A stretch of DNA of 64,000 nucleotides, taken from NCBI RefSeq assembly GCF_000741175.1, contig NZ_JGYS01000005.1:62001-126000 (forward strand), in the 5' to 3' direction. The stretch comes from Bifidobacterium callitrichos DSM 23973 (GTDB lineage: Bacteria > Actinomycetota > Actinomycetes > Actinomycetales > Bifidobacteriaceae). This document shows, piece by piece, positions 19,064-26,419 of this stretch. Position 1 is the stretch's first letter, and each line of letters starts with the position of its first letter. The position numbers were made by a program, and so were the translations under genes. The notes under the pieces were generated by a model. The model was not told the origin of the DNA. It made no database searches and saw nothing but the letters and a program-made list of their open reading frames with translations.

Positions 19064-19795
19064 CTCCACCGCCGCACGCACCGTCTCCCGGTCGGTGACC
19101 TCGATCGGCGCGCCACCACCGCCTCCCGGACCGCCCTCGGAGGGCACGAGCCGCTTGGCGGACATATGCAGCGCATCCACGCCGGCGGCCCGCGTCGCGG
19201 CTATCGACTCGACGGTGAGACCTCCTCCGGCCTCGATCTGGATGCGTCCGGAGGCCCGGACCGCCAGATCGTGCAGCGCATCGATGCCCTCGGGCACGCG
19301 TGGCGCACCGCCCGAGGTGAGCACGCGCGTGTACCCCAGGGCGATGAGCGTCTCCAGTGCGGCGTCGCGATCGGGAACCATGTCGAAGGCACGGTGGAAG
19401 ACGAGCTGGACGTCCCGTCCCGCCTCCCGCCCGGCACGGCGTGCGGCGTCGGCCAACGCCGCCGCGAACGGCTCGTCGATCACGCCGTCACGCGTCAGAC
19501 CTCCGACCACGACCCCACTGGCGCCGGCATGCACGGCCATGCGCACGTCGGCGAGCTGCACGGCCTTCTCGTCGTCATCGAACACGAACGATCCGGCGCG
19601 CGGGCGGATCAGGGCCTGCACTCCCCCGTCGTCGCCGCCCACGCCGATCGCGGTGCACGCGGCGATGAGGCCCGCGCTTGGCGTGAGTCCTCCGGTGGCA
19701 CCCAGCGCCACGCATAGTTCGATGCGGTCGGCACCCTCCTCCTTCGCGATCCTCGCGCCGGCGACATCCTGCACGGCTATTTCGATCATCGTCAT
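19049..19795 (-). CDS. cutC: CutC family protein
   Basis: This 248-residue TIM-barrel protein matches CutC: IEIAVQDVAGARIAKEEGADRIELCVAL..GGLTPS near the start, VHAGASGVVVGGLTRDGVID, FHRAFDMV, RVLTSGGAP, and a glycine-rich IEAGGGLT. CutC was named for copper homeostasis, but the biochemical role is unsettled in most bacteria. In bifidobacteria and other gut bacteria it is often beside sugar genes, as here between two ROK regulators. The frame extends to 19882, but ATG 19795 has an AAGGAG ribosome site and matches the family's N-terminus. Confidence 0.9.
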   Translation of the reverse strand: MTMIEIAVQDVAGARIAKEEGADRIELCVALGATGGLTPSAGLIAACTAIGVGGDDGGVQALIRPRAGSFVFDDDEKAVQLADVRMAVHAGASGVVVGGLTRDGVIDEPFAAALADAARRAGREAGRDVQLVFHRAFDMVPDRDAALETLIALGYTRVLTSGGAPRVPEGIDALHDLAVRASGRIQIEAGGGLTVESIAATRAAGVDALHMSAKRLVPSEGGPGGGGGAPIEVTDRETVRAAVEAAHR

Positions 19796-19948
19796 ACGCA
19801 GCTCCTTCGTGACCTGTGATCGTTTCCACGAAAACTCCGCAAGGGCCTCTTCGCCCGCAGTCTTCCGCGGCTTGGCGTCCATCCTAGCCGCCGTAAACGG
19901 AGACGCCCCGTCGACGACACGCCGGACGTTCCTTAATTGCGTTCATGT

Positions 19949-19965
19949 ATTAACTGCGTTAATAT
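19949..19965. promoter_or_regulatory. Candidate operator upstream of the second ROK gene
   Basis: TATTAAC-TGC-GTTAATA is a perfect inverted repeat with a three-base centre, in an AT-rich patch about 100 bases before the start codon. A related TTAATTGCGTT copy lies 17 bases upstream (19934-19944), giving two sites in tandem phase. This is the sort of site an autoregulating ROK protein would use. Confidence 0.5.
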
Positions 19966-20061
19966 CTTAATGAAGTTCAGATTCAAGGACGATCGCAGAC
20001 CACCCAACGGTGGACCACACAACGGTGCGGACGGCACGGATGACGCAAGGAGGTGTCAGGC

Positions 20062-21279
20062 ATGAGCAACGGCAGCAACGCCACCGGCACATCCCGGGCA
20101 TCCATCGCCGAGTCCAACCGCTCCCGCATCCTCCAGCATCTCTATCACAACGGCGTCAGCTCCCGCGCACAGATCGCCAAGGCGCTCGACCTCACCCCCG
20201 CCGCCATCACCAAGATCACCGCGCAGCTCATCGACGTCGGCGCCATCCAGGAGACCGGCGACATGGAGGGCGCGAAGAACCGCCGCTCCATCGGTCTGAA
20301 GCTTGACACCGCGCACTTCCACGTGATCGGCGTCAAATTCGCCCGCTCCCTCGTGCGCATCGGCGTCTTCGACCTGGCCGGCAGCACCCTAGGCACCGAG
20401 GACATGCCACCCATCACCAACGAGACCATCGGCGAAACGGTGACCCTGCTGCACCGGCGCATCGAGGAGCTGCTGGACGAGGACGATCTGATCGTCGCCA
20501 TCGGCATGGCGATCCCCGGCCCCTACATGCGCGACAAGGGCTACACCGCCGTCGTCTCGTCGATGACCGGCTGGCGCAACGTGAACTTCATCGACGAGTT
20601 CACGCATGCGTTCCGGGTCCCCGTGTTCATCGAGCAGGACGCCCGGGCCGGCGCGCTCGCCCATTACCTGTTCGACCCCGAATCGCACGGCGAGAACGAT
20701 CTCGCCTACTATCTGGTCGGCGAGGGCGTGGGCCTCGGGGTCATCGACAACGGCCACATCGTCAACGGCGCGCTCGGTGCCGCCACCGAGATCGGCCACG
20801 TTTCCGTCGATGTGCACGGCAAGCCCTGCGACTGCGGCAACGTCGGATGTCTCGAACGCTATTGCTCCACCCCCGCGATCCGCCAGGAGATCGTCGCCAA
20901 CGGCGAGATCGTGCCCGGCGCGCAGTCCATGTCCAACGCGGAGGCGACGCGGGCGCTGTTCGCCTTGGCGCGCAAGGGCGACGCCAAGGCGCGCGAGCTC
21001 GTCCTGCGCACCGCCCGATACGTCGGCTACGGCTGCATGATCATCTTCAACGCCTTCAACCCGGCCCACATCATCATCGGGGACATCGTCGCCGAAGGCG
21101 GCGATCTGTTCCTCGACGAAGTGCTCGCCACGGTGCACGGCCGTTCCATCCCCGAGCTCTACGACTCCACCAGAATCACCCTGTCGACCATGCCGACGGA
21201 CGCCGCCGTGTGCGGCGCGGCGGCCGTGGCCGTCACCCAGTTCCTCGAACGGCCATCGACCTTCTTCGATCTGGGCTAG
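20062..21279 (+). CDS. ROK-family transcriptional regulator (NagC/XylR type), sugar-locus associated
   Basis: This 405-residue protein has an N-terminal winged helix (SNRSRILQHLYHNG followed by SSRAQIAKALDLTPAAITKI) and a ROK domain containing the zinc site CDCGNVGCLERYCS and the glycine loop VGEGVGLGVIDNG. The start at 20062 has an excellent AAGGAGG site eight bases upstream; a GTG nine bases earlier is less likely. It directly precedes the PfkB kinase on the same strand (77-base gap), so it may regulate the mannose and N-glycan catabolic genes, perhaps sensing a sugar or sugar phosphate. Direct evidence of the ligand is absent. Confidence 0.9.
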   Translation: MSNGSNATGTSRASIAESNRSRILQHLYHNGVSSRAQIAKALDLTPAAITKITAQLIDVGAIQETGDMEGAKNRRSIGLKLDTAHFHVIGVKFARSLVRIGVFDLAGSTLGTEDMPPITNETIGETVTLLHRRIEELLDEDDLIVAIGMAIPGPYMRDKGYTAVVSSMTGWRNVNFIDEFTHAFRVPVFIEQDARAGALAHYLFDPESHGENDLAYYLVGEGVGLGVIDNGHIVNGALGAATEIGHVSVDVHGKPCDCGNVGCLERYCSTPAIRQEIVANGEIVPGAQSMSNAEATRALFALARKGDAKARELVLRTARYVGYGCMIIFNAFNPAHIIIGDIVAEGGDLFLDEVLATVHGRSIPELYDSTRITLSTMPTDAAVCGAAAVAVTQFLERPSTFFDLG

Positions 21280-21356
21280 GCCCGGACGCGAGGAGCGAAC
21301 CACAAGATTTCCCAAACGGAAAAACCCAACACAACAAACAAGGAAAGGAAACCACC

Positions 21357-22268
21357 ATGTCCGAAACCACCAAGTCCAAGCCGATCGTCCTGTCCCTCGG
21401 CGAGCTGTTGTGGGATATGCTCCCCACCGGCAAGCGCGCCGGCGGCGCCCCCGTCAACTTCGCCTACCACGCGATGATGAACGGCGCGGACGGCTACTCC
21501 ATCTCCGCCGTCGGCGAGGACGAGCTCGGCGACGAGCTGCTGGCCGAGACCGCCAAGGCCGGCATCCACGCCGTGATCCAGCGCAACGCCTGGCCGACCT
21601 CCACCGTCGAGGTCGAGCTCAGGAACGGCATCCCGGAGTACACCATCGTCAAGGGCGTGGCCTGGGACCACATCCTGTACACCCGCCAGCTCATCGACGT
21701 CGTCAAGCAGGCCGACGCCGTCTGCTACGGCACCCTGGCGCTGCGCTCCCCCGAGTCCCACGCCACCATCACCGAGCTGCTCAAGCACACCAAGCCGGGC
21801 GCGATGAAGTTCTTCGACATCAACCTGCGCGGCGACCACTACTCCAAGGAGCTCATCGAGGAGCTGCTGGGCCAGGCCACCGTCTTCAAGATCAACGACG
21901 AGGAGCTGCTGCTCCTGCGTGACATGTTCGACATCCGCGGCACCTCCGGCGACGACGCCTCCCGCTGGTTCCTCGAGCAGTACGATCTCGACTACGTGAT
22001 CCTGACCGCCGGCTCCGCCTACTCCACCATCATCTCCAAGAACGGCGAGATCTCCACCGTGGACACCCCGCGCGTCGAGGTCGTCGACACCGTCGGCGCC
22101 GGCGACTCCTTCTCCGGCACGTTCACCGCCCGCACCCTGCTGGGCGACTCCCTGGCCGAAGCCCACCGCAAGGCCGTCAACACCGCCGCCTTCGTGTGCA
22201 CCCAGAACGGCGCCTGGCCGCAGTACCCGGCCCAGATGCCGGACTACCTGGCCGAGGCCGGCAAGTGA
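21357..22268 (+). CDS. PfkB-family sugar kinase, probably fructokinase
   Basis: This 303-residue carbohydrate kinase has the PfkB signature near the C-terminus, VVDTVGAGDSFSGTF, including the catalytic Asp, and the N-terminal substrate segment GELLWDMLP with GGAPVNFAYHAMMNG, which is typical of fructokinases. It should phosphorylate fructose with ATP in the cytosol. Its place beside an AGE-family isomerase suggests mannose to fructose to fructose 6-phosphate, entering the bifid shunt. An AAGGAAAGGA site precedes the ATG. Other hexoses remain possible substrates. Confidence 0.85.
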   Translation: MSETTKSKPIVLSLGELLWDMLPTGKRAGGAPVNFAYHAMMNGADGYSISAVGEDELGDELLAETAKAGIHAVIQRNAWPTSTVEVELRNGIPEYTIVKGVAWDHILYTRQLIDVVKQADAVCYGTLALRSPESHATITELLKHTKPGAMKFFDINLRGDHYSKELIEELLGQATVFKINDEELLLLRDMFDIRGTSGDDASRWFLEQYDLDYVILTAGSAYSTIISKNGEISTVDTPRVEVVDTVGAGDSFSGTFTARTLLGDSLAEAHRKAVNTAAFVCTQNGAWPQYPAQMPDYLAEAGK

Positions 22269-22311
22269 TCCTCTCGATCATCGTCGGATGATCGTCTGAT
22301 CCGAACGCGCA

Positions 22312-22350
22312 GGGCCGGCGGCCGTCCGCCAAGGATGACCGCCGGCCTTT
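22312..22350 (+). terminator. Rho-independent terminator after the sugar kinase
   Basis: The stem GGCCGGCGG/CCGCCGGCC (22313-22321 and 22339-22347) is followed by TTT. It separates the kinase transcript from the GH125 operator and promoter. Confidence 0.7.
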
Positions 22351-22363
22351 CGCGTGTCGCCAA

Positions 22364-22377
22364 CTAAACCGGTTTAG
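22364..22377. promoter_or_regulatory. LacI-type operator upstream of GH125
   Basis: CTAAACCGGTTTAG is a perfect 14-base palindrome with a central CG, the classic LacI-family operator form. A TAGAAT -10-like hexamer (22375-22380) overlaps its right half, so binding would block the promoter. The GH38 operators in this window share the CTAAA..CG..TTTAG frame. Confidence 0.75.
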
Positions 22378-22428
22378 AATACCGGATGAAAGCCATTGTC
22401 CACCCCACCAACGAAGAAGTTGACACCA

Positions 22429-23751
22429 ATGACATCACCGACACCGAAGGTCGCACACGACGCCGCGATTCCGCGATCCGTAGCCGATTTCATGCACCGC
22501 ATCACCGATCTGTGCGGCGCGGAGCACGCCGACTGGGCCGAGAACTTCAACGCCTGCTTCGCGAACACCCTTGCGACCACCGTGCGACGTCATGACGACG
22601 GTACGACGTTCCTGGTCACGGGAGACATCCCGGCGATGTGGCTGCGCGACTCCACCGCGCAGATGCGCCCCTATCTGGCCATCGCCCCGCAGGACGAGGA
22701 ACTGTCCGATCTCATCGCCGGCCTCGTGCGCCAGCAGTTCCGGTTCATCGGCATCGACCCGTACGCGAACGCGTTCAACGAGACCCCCAGCGGCGCCAGC
22801 TGGGACAAGGACGACCGATCCGACTTCTCCAGCCCGTGGCTATGGGAACGCAAGTATGAGGTGGACTCGCTGTGCTATCCGATCCAGCTCGCGTGGATGC
22901 TCTACGCGAACACCGGACGCAGGGACCACTTCGACGACGTGTTCGTCGCAGGCGTCAAGCGCATCCTCGACGTGTTCGAGACCGAACAGCATCACGAGGA
23001 CTCGCCGTACTTCTTCATGCGCGACACCGATCTTGCGACCGAGACGCTCGACAACGACGGCCGGGGCACACCCGTCGCATACACCGGCATGACCTGGTCG
23101 GGCTTCCGCCCCAGCGACGACGCCTGCACGTATCACTATCTGGTGCCGTCGAACATGTTCGCCTCGGTCGTCATGGGCTACGTCGAACGGATCTTCTCCC
23201 CCGACCTGCTCGACGAGGCGTCGATCGCCTCACGCGCCGCACGTCTGCGCGAGGGGATCATCGCCGGCATCGAGACCCATGCGAAGACCACGAACCGCGA
23301 CGGCGAGACCATCTACGCCTTCGAGACCGACGGCCTCGGCCACCACCTCATCATGGACGACAGCAACGTGCCGAGCCTCATGGCCGCTCCCTACCTCGGA
23401 TACTGCGCGGCGGACGACCCCGTCTATCTCGCCACGCGCCGCACGCTGCTGAGCGACGAGAATCCGTACTACTACGAGGGCAGGTGCCTCAAGGGCATCG
23501 GCTCCCCGCACACGCCGCCGCGCTACGTCTGGCCGATCGCCCTGTCCATCGAGGCGATGACCAGCGACGACCGGCAGACCAAGGCCCGCATCCTCGACGC
23601 GCTCGTCGCCACCGACGCGGGCACGCACCTCATGCACGAGGGCATCGACGTCGACGATCCCACGCACTACACGCGTGAATGGTTCAGCTGGTCCAACATG
23701 ATGTTCTGCGAACTCGTCATGGACTACTTCGACATCCGCGTCAGGCGCTGA
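22429..23751 (+). CDS. GH125 exo-alpha-1,6-mannosidase
   Basis: This 440-residue cytoplasmic protein has no signal peptide. It matches GH125: GDIPAMWLRDSTAQMRPYL, YEVDSLCYPIQLAWMLY, MTWSGFRPSDDAC, YLVPSNMFASV, and ENPYYYEGRCLKGIGSPHT. The (alpha/alpha)6 barrel family removes alpha-1,6-linked mannose by inversion, acting on N-glycan branches. I chose ATG 22429 (MTSPTPK) with GAAGAAG upstream over a TTG at 22396. An overlapping short frame starting at 22386 is probably not translated. The LacI operator at 22364 controls it, and the AGE gene follows in the same transcript. Confidence 0.9.
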   Translation: MTSPTPKVAHDAAIPRSVADFMHRITDLCGAEHADWAENFNACFANTLATTVRRHDDGTTFLVTGDIPAMWLRDSTAQMRPYLAIAPQDEELSDLIAGLVRQQFRFIGIDPYANAFNETPSGASWDKDDRSDFSSPWLWERKYEVDSLCYPIQLAWMLYANTGRRDHFDDVFVAGVKRILDVFETEQHHEDSPYFFMRDTDLATETLDNDGRGTPVAYTGMTWSGFRPSDDACTYHYLVPSNMFASVVMGYVERIFSPDLLDEASIASRAARLREGIIAGIETHAKTTNRDGETIYAFETDGLGHHLIMDDSNVPSLMAAPYLGYCAADDPVYLATRRTLLSDENPYYYEGRCLKGIGSPHTPPRYVWPIALSIEAMTSDDRQTKARILDALVATDAGTHLMHEGIDVDDPTHYTREWFSWSNMMFCELVMDYFDIRVRR

Positions 23752-23795
23752 CTTACCCACCAACAACAACCATTTCCAACGAAAGGAAACAACCC

Positions 23796-25031
23796 ATGTC
23801 CACCAATCCGCGTTATGCGCTCGGCACCGAGGCCAACCGCATCTTCATGGCATCCGAGACCTACGAACTGCTCGACTTCGGCAAGGGCTTCCCGGCGCCG
23901 AACGGAGGCTCCGGCTGGCTCAACGACGACGGCACGCTCGACCCCTCCCACGGTGTGGAGACCTGGATCACCTCGCGCATGGCGCACGTCTACTCGATCG
24001 GCGAGATGCTCGGCTACCCGGGCGCCGACGAGCTTGCGGACAAGGCCCTCAAGGGCCTGACCGGCATCCTGCACGACGACGAGCACGGCGGATGGTACCC
24101 GCAGGTCTTCGCCGACGGCACCCACGCTCCGGGCAAGGTGTGCTACGCCCACGCCTTCGTGATCCTCGCCGCGTCCTCGGCGCTGCTCGCCGGACGACCG
24201 GGTGCCGGGGAACTGCTCGACGAGGCCCTGAGGACCTATGACGAGCACTTCTGGGACGAGGAGATCGGACTGGCGGTGGATACGTGGAACACCGAGTTCA
24301 CCGAGCTCGACCCGTACCGTGGTCTCAACGCCAACATGCACACCACCGAGGCCTTCCTCGCCGTGGCCGATGCCACCGGCGACAACTCCTACCGCGTGCG
24401 CGCCGGCCGCATCATCGACCATGTGATCGGCTGGGCCAAAGACAACGAATGGCGCATCCCGGAGCACTTCAACGCCGATTGGTCCCTCGATCTCGAATGC
24501 AACGCGGACAAGAAGGACGACCAGTTCAAGCCGTACGGCGCCACCCCGGGCCACGGCATCGAATGGTCTCGTCTGATCACCCAGTGGGCGCTGAGCTCCT
24601 TCGCGAACCTCGAGGGCGCAGCCCCGTACATCGAGGCCGCCGAGCAGCTGTTCGCCCGCGCCGTGGCCGACGCATGGAACGCCGACGGCACGGTGGGCCT
24701 CGCCTACACGACCGACTGGAACGGCACGCCGGTGGTCACCGACCGCATGCACTGGACGCTCGCCGAGGCGATGAACACCTCCGCCACGCTCCACGCCGCC
24801 ACCGGCAGGGACGAGTACCTCGACTGGTACGCCACGTTCGCCCAGTACGTCGACGAGCACGTCATCGATCACGAGGGCGGCTCCTGGTTCCACCAGCTCG
24901 ACAAGGACAACCACGTGCTCGACACGGTCTGGCCGGGCAAGTCCGACCTGTACCACGCGTTCCAGTCGACGCTGATCCCGTTCCTCGAGCCGTCGGTGTC
25001 CATCGCCACCGCCGTGAAGAACGCGGACTGA
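23796..25031 (+). CDS. AGE-family sugar isomerase/epimerase, probably D-mannose isomerase
   Basis: This 411-residue (alpha/alpha)6 protein is related to N-acylglucosamine 2-epimerase and YihS/mannose isomerases. Family landmarks are WITSRMAHVYSIG, YAHAFVILAAS, NANMHTTEAFLAV, PGHGIEWSRL and HWTLAEAM; the histidines in these blocks match those used for proton transfer. In the setting of alpha-mannosidases and a fructokinase, interconversion of mannose and fructose is the likeliest reaction. Epimerisation of GlcNAc is the alternative, since N-glycan breakdown also gives GlcNAc. It follows GH125 by 44 bases with a GAAAGGAAA ribosome site, and a strong hairpin ends the unit. Confidence 0.82.
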   Translation: MSTNPRYALGTEANRIFMASETYELLDFGKGFPAPNGGSGWLNDDGTLDPSHGVETWITSRMAHVYSIGEMLGYPGADELADKALKGLTGILHDDEHGGWYPQVFADGTHAPGKVCYAHAFVILAASSALLAGRPGAGELLDEALRTYDEHFWDEEIGLAVDTWNTEFTELDPYRGLNANMHTTEAFLAVADATGDNSYRVRAGRIIDHVIGWAKDNEWRIPEHFNADWSLDLECNADKKDDQFKPYGATPGHGIEWSRLITQWALSSFANLEGAAPYIEAAEQLFARAVADAWNADGTVGLAYTTDWNGTPVVTDRMHWTLAEAMNTSATLHAATGRDEYLDWYATFAQYVDEHVIDHEGGSWFHQLDKDNHVLDTVWPGKSDLYHAFQSTLIPFLEPSVSIATAVKNAD

Positions 25032-25100
25032 CCGCCCTTCCAAGCTCCAGGCTCCCCGTCAGCAAAGCCGACAAGCCCCCTCGTCTTAAAGGGGGCCAGG

Positions 25101-25155
25101 GGGCATAGGTGAGGCCCCGCAATCCGTTTGGGATTGCGGGGCCTCACCTATGCCC
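25101..25155. terminator. Perfect 25-bp inverted repeat, likely bidirectional terminator
   Basis: Arms 25101-25125 and 25131-25155 are perfectly complementary around a GTTTG loop, between the converging AGE and LacI genes. The length is exceptional and there is no T-run on either side, so it could also be a repeat-type element. Confidence 0.75.
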
Positions 25156-25179
25156 GCGTTGATGCTCACACGTCGCACC

Positions 25180-26295
25180 TCACACGTCGATGGAGCGCGA
25201 GGTGCTTTCGCGGATGACCAGCTCGGGCTTGAGGATCCGGCGGTTGCCGCTGACCGGATCGCCGGCAAGCACCTTGAGCAGCAGCTTGGCCACCTTCGCG
25301 CCGTATTCGCTGGCGTCGCGATGCACCGAGGTGATCGACGGATACGCCGCCTCGCAGATGAAGCTGTCCTCGAAGCTCACGATCGCGGGGACCCCTTCAA
25401 GACCTCTCCCCTGCGCGATCAGATGGGCGGCGATGGATCGCAGGCTCGCCGCCGCCAGCGTCTCGCTCTCGTAGATGAAGGCGGTGGGAGGCACCGGCAG
25501 GGCCATGAGCCTGAGCGTCAGCTCGGACGCCCGTTCCGTCTTGAAATCGGTGAACTCCACGTGGATGGATTCGAGTCGCCTGCGCTTGGCGAACGCGCGG
25601 AACGCGGCCTCGCGGTCCTTGCTGTAGTCGAGGGTCGGGTCTCCCGAGATATAGGCGATGCGACGATGCCCCCGCTCCAGCAGGTGTCTGAGTACCGTCT
25701 CCATCGTGCCGCCATCATCGATCGACAGGGACGGCATCAGCGAGGATGGATCCGGTCCGCCGGCAAGCACGGCCGGAACGCCGAGACTGTTGAGCAGTGC
25801 GGGTCGCGGGTCGTCCGCACGCAGATCGACGAGTACGACGCCGTCGACCCGTTTGCGCGCCGACCAGTCCCTGTAGACCGCGAGCTCCTCGCGCAGCGAC
25901 GCGCAGGGACGGTAGAGCAGACCGTAGCCCTTGCGGCTGAACGAGGCGTGCAGGCCGGTCATGAAGTGCAGCATGAAGCTTTCGTCCTGCAGTTCGTCGG
26001 CGGAGCGTGAGGGGGCGAACCCGACGGTCATGGTCTTCGACGATCCCAGCGCCTGTGCGGCGTAGACGGGAGTCCAGCCGAGTTTCGCCGCGGCCATCTT
26101 GACCTTGCGCTTGGTCTCCTCGGAGACTCCGGGCCTGTCGTTGATGGCGAAGGACACCGCCGTCTGCGAGATGCCCAGTTCGTCGGCGATGTCCTTGAGC
26201 CCGACGCGCCTGCCTCGCGCGGATGCGCGGACCGCGCCGTCTTGGACCGCACCATCTCGGGCATTGTCCCGGGGACCGTCGGATCGAGTCACCAT
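25180..26295 (-). CDS. LacI-family transcriptional regulator of the N-glycan locus
   Basis: This 371-residue repressor carries a LacI helix-turn-helix from about residue 30: VGLKDIADELGISQTAV, then INDRPGVSEETKRKVKMAA and LGWTPVYAAQALGSSKT, followed by a periplasmic-binding-protein-like sensor domain (VDGVVLVDLRADD, RRIAYISGDPTLD). The 30-residue N-terminal extension before the DNA-binding domain is basic and unusual. It lies between GH125/AGE and GH85, and several CTAAA..CG..TTTAG palindromes in the locus are candidate targets. The inducer is probably a mannoside or N-glycan fragment; that is inference. Confidence 0.88.
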   Translation of the reverse strand: MVTRSDGPRDNARDGAVQDGAVRASARGRRVGLKDIADELGISQTAVSFAINDRPGVSEETKRKVKMAAAKLGWTPVYAAQALGSSKTMTVGFAPSRSADELQDESFMLHFMTGLHASFSRKGYGLLYRPCASLREELAVYRDWSARKRVDGVVLVDLRADDPRPALLNSLGVPAVLAGGPDPSSLMPSLSIDDGGTMETVLRHLLERGHRRIAYISGDPTLDYSKDREAAFRAFAKRRRLESIHVEFTDFKTERASELTLRLMALPVPPTAFIYESETLAAASLRSIAAHLIAQGRGLEGVPAIVSFEDSFICEAAYPSITSVHRDASEYGAKVAKLLLKVLAGDPVSGNRRILKPELVIRESTSRSIDV

Positions 26296-26328
26296 TGCTT
26301 CACTTCCATTCGTTGTCTCGTAGTGTGA

Positions 26329-26334
26329 ATTATA
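26329..26334 (-). promoter_or_regulatory. -10 element of the lacI promoter
   Basis: A consensus TATAAT reads on the minus strand 34 bases before the lacI start codon. No good -35 hexamer is visible at 16-18 bases upstream, where the GH85 terminator begins. Confidence 0.5.
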
Positions 26335-26343
26335 CGGCCGAAA

Positions 26344-26380
26344 GCCCGATGAGAGCGCTCACATGCTTCTCTCATCGGGC
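26344..26380 (-). terminator. Terminator after GH85
   Basis: A 12-base-pair perfect stem (26344-26355 and 26369-26380) is followed on the minus strand by CTTTC. It isolates GH85 transcription from lacI. Confidence 0.7.
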
Positions 26381-26419
26381 ATCGGTCGGTCATCGGACGA
26401 TCATCGGTCGATCATCCGA

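Noticed and set aside
26349..26364. TGAGAGCGCTCACA, a LacI-like palindrome upstream of lacI
   Set aside because: It lies inside the stem and loop of the GH85 terminator (26344-26380), which explains the symmetry, and it lacks the CTAAA..TTTAG form.
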